Shown: positions 25,426 to 34,978 of the stretch, piece by piece
Layout of the letters: each line of letters starts with the position of its first letter
Numbering within the stretch: position 1 is the stretch's first letter
Assembly: GCA_009842675.1 (NCBI GenBank)
Contig: VYEX01000081.1
Coordinates: forward strand, 1-64,000
DNA: 64,000 bases
Direction of reading: 5' to 3'
Origin: Acidimicrobiia bacterium
GTDB lineage: Bacteria; Actinomycetota; Acidimicrobiia; Acidimicrobiales; Bin134
Notes under the pieces: generated by a model
What the model saw: only the letters and a program-made list of their open reading frames with translations
Databases searched by the model: none
Told to the model about the DNA's origin: nothing
Position numbers and translations under genes: made by a program

Positions 25426-26664
25426 TTGTCGGACACCAGCATGATCGCCGAGGACTTCGCCGATTATCTGGCCGACAACGTGGGGGCCGACCCCTACCCC
25501 ATATTCCGCCGGATGCGCGATGAGGCCCCGGTGGTGTGGGCCGAGCCGCTCCAAGCCTGGGTGCTGACCCGGTGGGATGACATCACCGCCATGCTGGAGG
25601 ACGGTGAGAGCTACGGCCCGCTGATGAACCGTCCGGGCACCTCCAGCATCTTCGGACGGGCCATCTTGCAGATGTCGGGCGACGAGCACCGGCGCAAAGA
25701 CGCCATCTTGGCCAAGCGCCTGCGCGGCCCCCGCTATCTCGGGTCCACTATCGAGGAGATCGTCTCGGGGTTGGTCAGCGAATACGGCGACCAGCTGCCG
25801 GTGGCTCCTGAGACCGCCGACTTGCGCACCGGGCTCACCGAGCCGGTTCCGCTGGGCGCCATCGCCGAGCTGATGGACATGGGGGCGGCCAGCAACTTCC
25901 GGACTTGGTACAACGACATCGTCGCCGCGGGAACCTCGAACTTCGCCCAAGACCCGGTGGTCCACGCCAAGGGAGAAGCGGCTCGCGACGAGCTCTACGA
26001 CTTCGTCACCCCCAGCATCGCCGAGCGCCGCACCTGCCCCGGTGACGAACTGCTGTCCGACCTGTGCTCCATGGAGTACGAGGGCGAGCGGCTGTCCGAT
26101 GACGAAGTCCGCAGTTTCACCGCGTTCTTGCTGTCAGCGGGCATCGAGACCACCGACCGGGCGCTGGCCAACCTGTTCAAGCACCTCATCTTGCAGCCCG
26201 AGCAGTGGCAGCGCCTAAAGGACGACCCGTCGCTGGCCAGCTCGGCGGCCACCGAGATTCTCCGCTTCCGCCCTCCGGTGCAGGCCATTGTGCGCATGGC
26301 CAAGCAGGACATGGAGGTCTGCGGCACCATGATCCCGGCCGAGAGCAAGCTCATGGGCTTTATCGCCAGCGCCAACCACGACCCCGACCGCTTCGACAAC
26401 CCCGGGGTGTTCGACGTGGGCCGCTTCGAGGGGGCAGAACGCCCTAACTACACCCCCATCGGCCCGGTTCGGGCCTTCGGCGCCGGTCCTCACACCTGTA
26501 CCGGGTCGCTTCTGGCCAAGCTGGAGATGGAGCGCACCCTGGAGTACTTGGTCGACCGATTTGACCACTTCGAGTTCGCCGGCGACGTGCCCCCCGATAC
26601 CGGCATCGTGCTCCGCTCCCCCGAGACCCTCGACGTAGTCCTTCACCCCGCCGAGGCTGCTTAG
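25426..26664 (+). CDS. Cytochrome P450
   Basis: A 412-residue soluble bacterial P450. The I-helix oxygen-activation motif is SAGIETT, the K-helix ExxR is EILR, and the haem loop is FGAGPHTCTG with Cys358 as thiolate ligand. The TTG start at 25426 is supported by AGGGGAG 8 bases upstream; ATG at 25441 is the alternative. It follows the transporter binding-protein gene closely, so it may oxidise the imported compound or a derivative. It needs a ferredoxin and reductase, neither of which is encoded nearby. Its end overlaps the convergent XdhC-YHS gene by four bases. Confidence 0.92.
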   Translation: MSDTSMIAEDFADYLADNVGADPYPIFRRMRDEAPVVWAEPLQAWVLTRWDDITAMLEDGESYGPLMNRPGTSSIFGRAILQMSGDEHRRKDAILAKRLRGPRYLGSTIEEIVSGLVSEYGDQLPVAPETADLRTGLTEPVPLGAIAELMDMGAASNFRTWYNDIVAAGTSNFAQDPVVHAKGEAARDELYDFVTPSIAERRTCPGDELLSDLCSMEYEGERLSDDEVRSFTAFLLSAGIETTDRALANLFKHLILQPEQWQRLKDDPSLASSAATEILRFRPPVQAIVRMAKQDMEVCGTMIPAESKLMGFIASANHDPDRFDNPGVFDVGRFEGAERPNYTPIGPVRAFGAGPHTCTGSLLAKLEMERTLEYLVDRFDHFEFAGDVPPDTGIVLRSPETLDVVLHPAEAA

Positions 26665-27659
26665 GCAACGAACGCCGCGGGATCGGCTTCGAAGCGCTGT
26701 TGGCAGCCGGCAGCACAGAAGTAGTAGTCGCTGCCGTTGAAGGCCGCTCGATAGCGAGCGTCGGCCACCAAAACGGACATGCCGCACACCGGGTCGACGG
26801 CCTCTTGGGGGCGTTCTAGGGGGGCTGCCTCGGCATCGATTTCGAGCCAGCCCTCAGCCCGACGAGCCACCAGATCGGCCAATATCGCAGCGGCGATCTC
26901 CCGATTGGGAATGCGACCGAGGTCCAAGCCGGCCGGTGCGCTGATGCGGGTCAGATCGTCGTCGCCGAATCCCTGGGTGCGGAGGTAGTCGCTCATGGCT
27001 TGAGCCCGCTTGGCCGATGCCACCAAGCCGATGTAGCCGGCGTCGGTGCCCAGCGCGGCCGCCAAGGCCACGTCGTCGTAGTGTCCCTGGGTGGCCACTA
27101 CCACCGCGGTGGCCGGATCGATGGCAAGGCTGCTCAGATCAAGGCTTGTGCGCACTAGTTCGGGGTGCTCGTGGTCGTCGGGCTGGCCGCCATCGTCAAC
27201 GATCACTGCATCCCAGCCAATGGCGGTAGCCACTGCGGCGATGGCGTCCACCGCCGGGGAGCGGCCGATCACCACCACTTGGGGGGCGGGCAAGTTCGGC
27301 TCCAGGTAGATCTCCATCGCTCCCTCCGAATCACACGCCATGGCAATCGAGCGCAGGCCGTCGCTGTCGTCATCGGCCTGACCAGCGACAGGACCGCGAT
27401 TGCGATCCCGGCCGTTTGAAGGGCCCAAGCACAGCAGCCGGGGTTGGCCATGGTCTAGGCAGGCCAGCGCCTCAACGATCACGGTGGGCTCGGCGCAGGC
27501 CCCGCCCAGCCAGCCCCGCACCGTGCCGTCGGACAGGATCACCGCCTGCGACCCCTGCTGGCCCGACGACGGCGCTCGGCGCCAGATCACCGAGGCCAGC
27601 ACAAACGGCAGCCGCAGTCGACGCAACTCCACTGCCCGAGCCAAGACGTCGACGTTCAC
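26661..27659 (-). CDS. XdhC/CoxI-family protein with C-terminal YHS domain
   Basis: A 332-residue protein fusing two domains. The first about 270 residues are XdhC-like: an N-terminal half with QGSQAVILSDGTVRGWLGG and a Rossmann half with VVVIGRSPAVDAIAAVA and YIGLVASAKRAQAM. XdhC proteins bind the molybdenum cofactor and help sulfurate and insert it. Residues about 288-332 form a YHS domain (DPVCGMSV, YYFCAAGCQQRF), a small metal-binding module often found in copper or heavy-metal proteins. The GTG start lies 18 bases after coxL, making it the fourth gene of the CO dehydrogenase operon, so it probably matures that enzyme. The fusion is notable because the CO dehydrogenase site contains both Mo and Cu. 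Confidence 0.88.
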   Translation of the reverse strand: MNVDVLARAVELRRLRLPFVLASVIWRRAPSSGQQGSQAVILSDGTVRGWLGGACAEPTVIVEALACLDHGQPRLLCLGPSNGRDRNRGPVAGQADDDSDGLRSIAMACDSEGAMEIYLEPNLPAPQVVVIGRSPAVDAIAAVATAIGWDAVIVDDGGQPDDHEHPELVRTSLDLSSLAIDPATAVVVATQGHYDDVALAAALGTDAGYIGLVASAKRAQAMSDYLRTQGFGDDDLTRISAPAGLDLGRIPNREIAAAILADLVARRAEGWLEIDAEAAPLERPQEAVDPVCGMSVLVADARYRAAFNGSDYYFCAAGCQQRFEADPAAFVA

Positions 27660-27677
27660 AGCACGAGCACCTAGCGA

Positions 27678-30029
<2,352 letters not shown>

Positions 30030-30038
30030 GATTGCTCC

Positions 30039-30518
30039 TCAGCTTCCGTTGGACGACTCGGCCACTCGGGCCGCTGCCGTCTGGATGGCCTTGACGATGT
30101 TGATGTAGCCGGTGCACCGGCACAGGTTTCCCGAGATGGCCCAGCGCACCTCGTCATCTGAAGGGTCGGCGTTCTCAGCGATGAGCGAGGCGCCCACCAG
30201 CATCATGCCTGGGGTGCAGAACCCGCATTGGAGGCCGTGGTCGTCGGTGAACGCCGACTGGATGGGGTGCAGGCCGTCGGCGGTCTTGAGGCCCTCCACG
30301 GTGGTGACCTCGGTGCCGTCGGCCTGCGCGGCCAGCACCGTGCAGGCCTTGACCGGATTGCCGTCCATCAGCACTGTGCAAGCCCCGCAGCTGGTGGTGT
30401 CGCAGCCCACATGGGTGCCGGTCAGCCCGACTGTGCGGCGGATGTGATCCACCAGCAGGGTGCGGGGCTCCACGTCGCTGGCGTGATCGGAACCGTTGAT
30501 GGTGATGTTGATTTCCAT
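30039..30518 (-). CDS. coxS: Aerobic CO dehydrogenase small subunit, two [2Fe-2S] clusters (CoxS)
   Basis: A 159-residue iron-sulfur subunit. The first cluster is bound by Cys39, Cys44, Cys47 and Cys59 (HVGCDTTSCGAC); the second by Cys98, Cys101, Cys133 and Cys135 (QCGFCTPG, LCRCTGY). It carries electrons from the Mo-Cu site to the FAD of CoxM. The start ATG lies 2 bases after the coxM stop, with GGGAG upstream. It is the middle gene of coxM-coxS-coxL, the order found in known form I operons. Confidence 0.95.
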   Translation of the reverse strand: MEINITINGSDHASDVEPRTLLVDHIRRTVGLTGTHVGCDTTSCGACTVLMDGNPVKACTVLAAQADGTEVTTVEGLKTADGLHPIQSAFTDDHGLQCGFCTPGMMLVGASLIAENADPSDDEVRWAISGNLCRCTGYINIVKAIQTAAARVAESSNGS

Positions 30519-30520
30519 TG

Positions 30521-31384
30521 TCAGCTCCCTTCGGCCTGCTGGACGGCGGCGGCCAGCCCCCGCTTGGTGTAGGTGCGGACCACCTGGCGCTTCCAGGCGG
30601 CGGTGCCCCGAACATCGTCGCGGGGCTCGGCGGCTGTCGCGGCCAACTCGGCGGCCTCGGCGAACAGCTCATCGGAGGGCTGCTGGCCCACCAACAGCGC
30701 CTCGGCGTCGGCCACCTTGGTGTTGATGGGGTTCACCGAGGTCAAGGCCAAACCGGCTGCGGAGATGGCCCCGGAGTCATCCAACTCCAGATGGCAAGCC
30801 ACGGCCACGGTGGCGTAGTCGCCGACCTTGCGCTCCAGCTTGAGGTAGGCCCCGCCCGAGCGGCCCGAGGGAACGGGAATGCGGAGCCCAACCACCAGCT
30901 CGTCCTCGCCCAGCGTGGAGGTGAACGCCCCGTCAACGAAGTCGGCAATCGGAATCGACCGCTCGCCGTTAGGCCCCTGGGCCAAGACGTCGGCCCCGGT
31001 AGCCAACAGCACCGAGTTCCAGTCTCCCTCCGGGTCGCAATGGGCCACCGAACCGCACATGGTCCCCCGGTTGCGGACCAGGGGATCGGCCACCCACGGG
31101 GCCGCGGCGGCAATAGCTCCAAAGGTGGCGTCCGAGGCCACCACATCGGCGTGGCGGACTAGCGCCCCCACTTGGAGATGGCCGTTGGCCCGTTCAATAG
31201 CGTCCAAGCCGGCAATGCGGTTGATGTCGATGAGGGTCTCAGGAAACGCCACCCGCATCTTCATCATGGGGATCAGGCTCTGGCCCCCCGCAAGGAACCG
31301 GCCGCCCTCTCCCGCGTCCGCCTTGGCCTCCACGGCCTCACCGACAGACTGGGCCACCACTAAGTCGAATCGTGAAGGAAACAC
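30521..31384 (-). CDS. coxM: Aerobic CO dehydrogenase medium subunit, FAD-binding (CoxM)
   Basis: A 287-residue FAD subunit. The N-terminal FAD motif AGGQSLIPMMKMR (near residues 31-43) is as in known CoxM. The second FAD motif, usually TIGG, reads TMCG here in NRGTMCGSVAHCDPEGDW. The C-terminal CO-dehydrogenase flavoprotein domain follows. It hands electrons to quinones or the respiratory chain. The GTG start has a strong GGAGGAGG upstream and is the first gene of the operon. A divergent region of 91 bases separates it from the NYN gene, which is read in the same direction. Confidence 0.93.
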   Translation of the reverse strand: MFPSRFDLVVAQSVGEAVEAKADAGEGGRFLAGGQSLIPMMKMRVAFPETLIDINRIAGLDAIERANGHLQVGALVRHADVVASDATFGAIAAAAPWVADPLVRNRGTMCGSVAHCDPEGDWNSVLLATGADVLAQGPNGERSIPIADFVDGAFTSTLGEDELVVGLRIPVPSGRSGGAYLKLERKVGDYATVAVACHLELDDSGAISAAGLALTSVNPINTKVADAEALLVGQQPSDELFAEAAELAATAAEPRDDVRGTAAWKRQVVRTYTKRGLAAAVQQAEGS

Positions 31385-31475
31385 CAGTCCTCCTCCCCTG
31401 GACTTCGATTGTTCCCGTCACCCTACCCCTCAGCCGAATCGCCCCGCTGAGGAAGTGAGAGTGTTCATCTGTGGT

Positions 31476-31853
31476 TCAACCCAATCGGCGATCCAGCCGA
31501 TCTCGGAAGGCTCGGGCGCCAACGACGACGGCGCCGTGTCGGCGCACCTGACGAGCAAGCTCACGGTCAGAGGTGACCACCGTGGCCGCCGACGGGTCGT
31601 CCATCGCCGCCACCTCATCAGCAATGCGCTCATCGGCCGCGTCAGGACCGCGACGGGAGGCATAGGCCAACTCGACTACACCGTGGCTTCCGGCAGGCAA
31701 GCTGGGAACCGGCCGGCCGTCGGCCACGACAAGAGCGGGCACGCCAGCGTCGCCCAAGTCTTCGACCAAACGGATCAACGCGCCATCCCGATCAGCCCAC
31801 CAGCCGTCGGGCCGACACCCGATCACGTTCATAGCGTCAACCACCAACACCAA
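31476..31853 (-). CDS. NYN (PIN-like) domain RNase-type protein
   Basis: A 125-residue protein with a NYN/PIN-like nuclease fold. VLVVDAMNVIG (Asp6, Asn9) is the first acidic motif, ALVVADGRP follows, then DERIADEVAA and VVTSDRELARQVRRHGA give the remaining acidic residues. It resembles YacP-type and 'NYN domain' proteins of actinobacteria, thought to cut RNA. The ATG at 31853 precedes the first strand directly. The gene is not obviously part of the cox operon, which starts 91 bases downstream. Confidence 0.82.
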   Translation of the reverse strand: MVLVVDAMNVIGCRPDGWWADRDGALIRLVEDLGDAGVPALVVADGRPVPSLPAGSHGVVELAYASRRGPDAADERIADEVAAMDDPSAATVVTSDRELARQVRRHGAVVVGARAFRDRLDRRLG

Positions 31854-31976
31854 TACCCCCCAGAAATTGGCCGCACTTGCGGTAGGGCGGTGAGTGGCGT
31901 CGGTGGCGGACCTGGCCGCTCCGACGGCCAGGCCGCTTCCGGCGACAGGACCCGCCGGCCCTGATGGACCCGAAAA
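31854..31976. other. Intergenic stretch, nothing recognised
   Basis: About 120 bases between the Dyp-type peroxidase stop and the NYN gene start. It contains no conserved frame, tRNA-like fold or clear terminator; some C/G-rich complementarity exists, as expected by chance in this DNA. Confidence 0.3.
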
Positions 31977-32897
31977 TTAGGCCAGGCTTGAGTCCAGGCA
32001 CTCCACGGACGGAGCGAAGTAGTAGCTGCCCGAAGCCGGGTTCGAGAAGTCGGTGAGCATGTCGCGCACCTGGCCATTGCGGCCATACATCGCATCCATG
32101 CGCTCCCGGAACGGTGCCTGAGTCTTGCAGAAGGCCATGAAGTACAGGCCCACGGTGCCATCGTGGAAGGCATACGGCGTGGACCGGCGGGCGATCTCAT
32201 CCCGCTTGGGCTTGGACGCATCAGCGGTCTCGCCCTCGCGCAGCTCTACGTGGGAGAGGTGCGAGTGCGGGGCCTGCTCGTCCAGGCGGGTGGAGTCGGC
32301 CTTGGTCCGACCGAAGTTCACCTCTTGGGTTGCCACATCCTGCTTCTCCCAGGCCACCAGGTCGTGGACCCAGCGCTGGGCGATGATGAAGCTGCCTCCC
32401 GCACCGGCCTCGCCATCGGGAATGATGGCCACTGCGGGCTGATCCTCGTCCTCCGGATTGCCGGTGCCGTCGATGAACCCGGTCATGTCCAGGCTCTCGC
32501 CGTAGATGAAGGTGGGGGTTTCCCGGGCCACGCTCATCCCCGAGGCGATCAGGGCCATGCGGGCATCCCACTGGGCCTTCCACACTAGGTCCTTCTCGTC
32601 GTGGGTCATCCAAAGCAGCAGCTCCTCCTGGGTGCCTTTGGCCTCGCGGCCGCTGCCGTCGATGGACTCCACCGTGTGATAGGGCTGGAAGTCGCCGGGA
32701 ACGTCGTCGGTCAGATCGGCCAACAGCGTGGGGCCGAGCCCGATCACCAGATTGATCCCTAGGGCATCGCAGTTGCTGCGGCAGTCGGAGATGGCCGACT
32801 TGATGCCCCCCAAGTCAGCCCCGTCGCCGCGGCTGAGGTGGACGTACCACTGGTATTTGCCCATATCGTTGAAAATTGCCGGCTGGCAGGTCGCCAT
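31977..32897 (-). CDS. Dyp-type haem peroxidase
   Basis: A 306-residue dye-decolourising peroxidase. The distal motif GxxDG appears as FIDGTGNPED, with its Asp as acid/base. A later His in SHLSHVELRE is a candidate proximal haem ligand, followed by the family-typical RRSTPYAFHDGTVGLYFMAFCKT. It uses peroxide to oxidise phenolic or other substrates. No Tat or Sec signal is visible, so it is cytoplasmic. The ATG at 32897 has AAGGAGGAG upstream and defines the start. It is divergent from the crotonase-type gene. Confidence 0.9.
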   Translation of the reverse strand: MATCQPAIFNDMGKYQWYVHLSRGDGADLGGIKSAISDCRSNCDALGINLVIGLGPTLLADLTDDVPGDFQPYHTVESIDGSGREAKGTQEELLLWMTHDEKDLVWKAQWDARMALIASGMSVARETPTFIYGESLDMTGFIDGTGNPEDEDQPAVAIIPDGEAGAGGSFIIAQRWVHDLVAWEKQDVATQEVNFGRTKADSTRLDEQAPHSHLSHVELREGETADASKPKRDEIARRSTPYAFHDGTVGLYFMAFCKTQAPFRERMDAMYGRNGQVRDMLTDFSNPASGSYYFAPSVECLDSSLA

Positions 32898-33010
32898 TGC
32901 GCATCTCCTCCTTGAAAACGTCGACTTGGAACGAAGTCTGGCACTATTGCCACGCAGATTCATCTTGAAGCGGAAAAATTCGGGATACAACCCAACAACA
33001 GGAGAAGCCG
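32898..33010. promoter_or_regulatory. Divergent promoter region, peroxidase / acyl-CoA operon
   Basis: A 113-base AT-richer spacer between two outward-reading units. It holds the strong AAGGAGGAG of the peroxidase gene (minus strand) and an AGGAG about 8 bases before the ATG at 33011. A loose TTGAAG and TACAAC, 15 bases apart, might be a plus-strand promoter, but the spacing is short and I give it little weight. Confidence 0.4.
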
Positions 33011-33805
33011 ATGAACCCCGACGATTACGGCGCCTTGGAAGTGTCCACCGTCGATCGCATCACGACGGTGGAGATCAACCGACCTGAGGCCTACAACGCC
33101 ATCAATTCAGTGCTGCACGACGATTTCACCCGAGTGTTCACCGACCTTGACCAAGACCCTGATACCGACGTGGTAATTCTCACCGGGGCCGGCAAATCGT
33201 TCTGCGCTGGCGGTGATATTCCCTGGCTGCGCAGCATGGCCGGCAATGTGGCTGAAGTGGAACGGGTAATCCGGGCTGATAGGCGCATTACCGAGTCGGC
33301 CCTCACCCTGGAGAAGCCCATCTTGGCCAAGGTGGATGGCCCCGCGGTTGGGCTGGGCTGCTCGCTGGCGCTGTACTGCGATTTCGTCTACGCCTCGGAG
33401 CGTTCGGTGTTCGGCGACCCTCACGTGTCGGTGGGGCTGGTGGCCGGCGACGGTGGTGCCCTTTTGTGGCCTCAGTTGGTGGGTTATGCCCGGGCCCGGC
33501 GGTATCTGCTCACCGGCGACCTGATCAAGGCCCCCGAAGCCGCTGATATCGGCCTCATCACCGAATGCGTGCCCGGCGACGAGCTCGACGCCACCGTGCA
33601 GGCCATGGCCGAGAGGATGCGCGACGGCGCTCGGTTGGCCATCAAGTTCACCAAGGCATCCATCAACGCGGGCCTGCGCCAGGTGGCCAGCGCGGTGGTG
33701 GACCGGGCCGCCTCCACAGAGGGGCTCACAATGATGACCGAGGACTTCGTGATCGCCCTCGATGCGTTTATTGCCAAAGAGCCCCCTGAGTTCATCGGCC
33801 GCTAG
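33011..33805 (+). CDS. Enoyl-CoA hydratase/isomerase (crotonase) family protein lacking both hydratase glutamates
   Basis: A 264-residue crotonase-fold protein. EINRPEAYNAIN and AGKSFCAGGDIPWL form the CoA-binding and oxyanion parts, and DGPAVGLGCSLALYCD the second half of the oxyanion hole. In true hydratases Glu144 and Glu164 (rat numbering) sit in GCE and PE; here the equivalents are Ser118 and His138. Simple syn-hydration is therefore unlikely, and isomerase, hydrolase or decarboxylase activity should be considered. It abuts the acyl-CoA dehydrogenase gene with no gap, and the kinase-like gene follows, so all three are probably one operon. Confidence 0.9.
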   Translation: MNPDDYGALEVSTVDRITTVEINRPEAYNAINSVLHDDFTRVFTDLDQDPDTDVVILTGAGKSFCAGGDIPWLRSMAGNVAEVERVIRADRRITESALTLEKPILAKVDGPAVGLGCSLALYCDFVYASERSVFGDPHVSVGLVAGDGGALLWPQLVGYARARRYLLTGDLIKAPEAADIGLITECVPGDELDATVQAMAERMRDGARLAIKFTKASINAGLRQVASAVVDRAASTEGLTMMTEDFVIALDAFIAKEPPEFIGR

Positions 33806-34972
33806 ATGGACTACCCCCCCGAAGCCGAGCACCACGGGTTGCTGCGGGAGACCGTTCGGCGATTCGTCGAGACTGAGGTGCCCCGAGAGCTGGCCAGAAA
33901 GTGGGATCGGGAAAACGAGATCGACCGGGGTGTGCTCTACAAGCTGGCCGATCTCGGGCTGTTCGGCATCACCATCCCCGAGCGCTACGGCGGTTCAGGT
34001 CGGGACATCACCGCCACCATGATCGTGATCGAGGAGCTGTGCCGCCGCAGTACCGCCCTGGGCAGCGGATATATCTACGGCGCCTGCTACGCGGGGATGA
34101 ATCTGGTGGACACGGCCAGCGAGGCCCAGCGCCAAGAGTGGCTGCCCAAGGTGGCCCGGGGGGAGATGCTGTTCTCCTACGGGCTGACCGAGCCCGATGT
34201 GGGCTCCGATCTGGCCAGCGTTGCCACCACCGCGGTCCGCGACGGCGAGGTGGTGCGGATCAACGGCGCCAAGCGGTTCTGCTCGGGCACCACCTACACC
34301 GACTACATCTACGCCCTGGTCAACAGCAATCCCGATGGCGAGCGCTATCACAACCTCTCGTTTGTACTGATCCCCCCTCGCCACCCAGGGGTGACCATCG
34401 AGACCCAGCACGCCATGGGCCTCAAGGGCTCGATGACCACCGATGTCACCTTCAAAGACGTGGAAGTGCCGGCCGACAATATTGTGGGCGGCGACGACGG
34501 CTGGAACCAGGGATGGGCCAAGCTGGCCGGCCCCGGGTTGGACGTGGAAAAGATCGAGGTGGCGGCCATGGCGCTGGGTATCGCCACCGGGGCGGTTGAA
34601 GACGCTTGGGCCTACGCTCAAGAGCGGGTCCAATTCGGCAAGCCCATCAGCAGCCACCAATCCATCCGCCACATGCTGTCCGAAGGCCGCACCCGGTTGT
34701 TGGCCTCCCGGCTACTCACCTATCACGCGGCCCGATTGCTGGATGAGGAGAAGCCGGCGTCGGTGGAGACCTCGATGGCCAAGCTGTTCGTGTGCGACAC
34801 CGCCAAAGACATCGTGCTGTCTATGCAACAGGTGATGGGCGCCTACGGCTACGTGGAGGACTTCGACATGGAGCGCTACGTTCGCGACGTGCTGGTCATG
34901 CCCATCATCGGCGGCTCCTCCGCCATCCAGCGAAACAACATCTCAAACCGCCTCAAGCTCGCCAAGGAGTAG
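33806..34972 (+). CDS. Acyl-CoA dehydrogenase
   Basis: A 388-residue FAD-dependent acyl-CoA dehydrogenase. FSYGLTEPDVGSD is the flavin-contacting signature, RVQFGKPISSHQSIRHML the mid signature and MGAYGYVEDFDMERYVRD the late one. The usual catalytic Glu slot (YEGT before IQR) is Gly369 here (IIGGSSAIQR). Glu248 in GLDVEKIE matches the position of the base in isovaleryl-CoA dehydrogenase (GLDLER), so the substrate may be a branched or long acyl-CoA. It starts directly after the crotonase gene. The APH-like kinase gene begins 6 bases after its stop. Confidence 0.93.
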   Translation: MDYPPEAEHHGLLRETVRRFVETEVPRELARKWDRENEIDRGVLYKLADLGLFGITIPERYGGSGRDITATMIVIEELCRRSTALGSGYIYGACYAGMNLVDTASEAQRQEWLPKVARGEMLFSYGLTEPDVGSDLASVATTAVRDGEVVRINGAKRFCSGTTYTDYIYALVNSNPDGERYHNLSFVLIPPRHPGVTIETQHAMGLKGSMTTDVTFKDVEVPADNIVGGDDGWNQGWAKLAGPGLDVEKIEVAAMALGIATGAVEDAWAYAQERVQFGKPISSHQSIRHMLSEGRTRLLASRLLTYHAARLLDEEKPASVETSMAKLFVCDTAKDIVLSMQQVMGAYGYVEDFDMERYVRDVLVMPIIGGSSAIQRNNISNRLKLAKE

Positions 34973-34978
34973 CCCGCG

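Noticed and set aside
31977-32897. Encapsulin cargo system around the Dyp-type peroxidase
   Set aside because: No encapsulin shell gene is adjacent and the peroxidase ends without a recognisable C-terminal targeting peptide.
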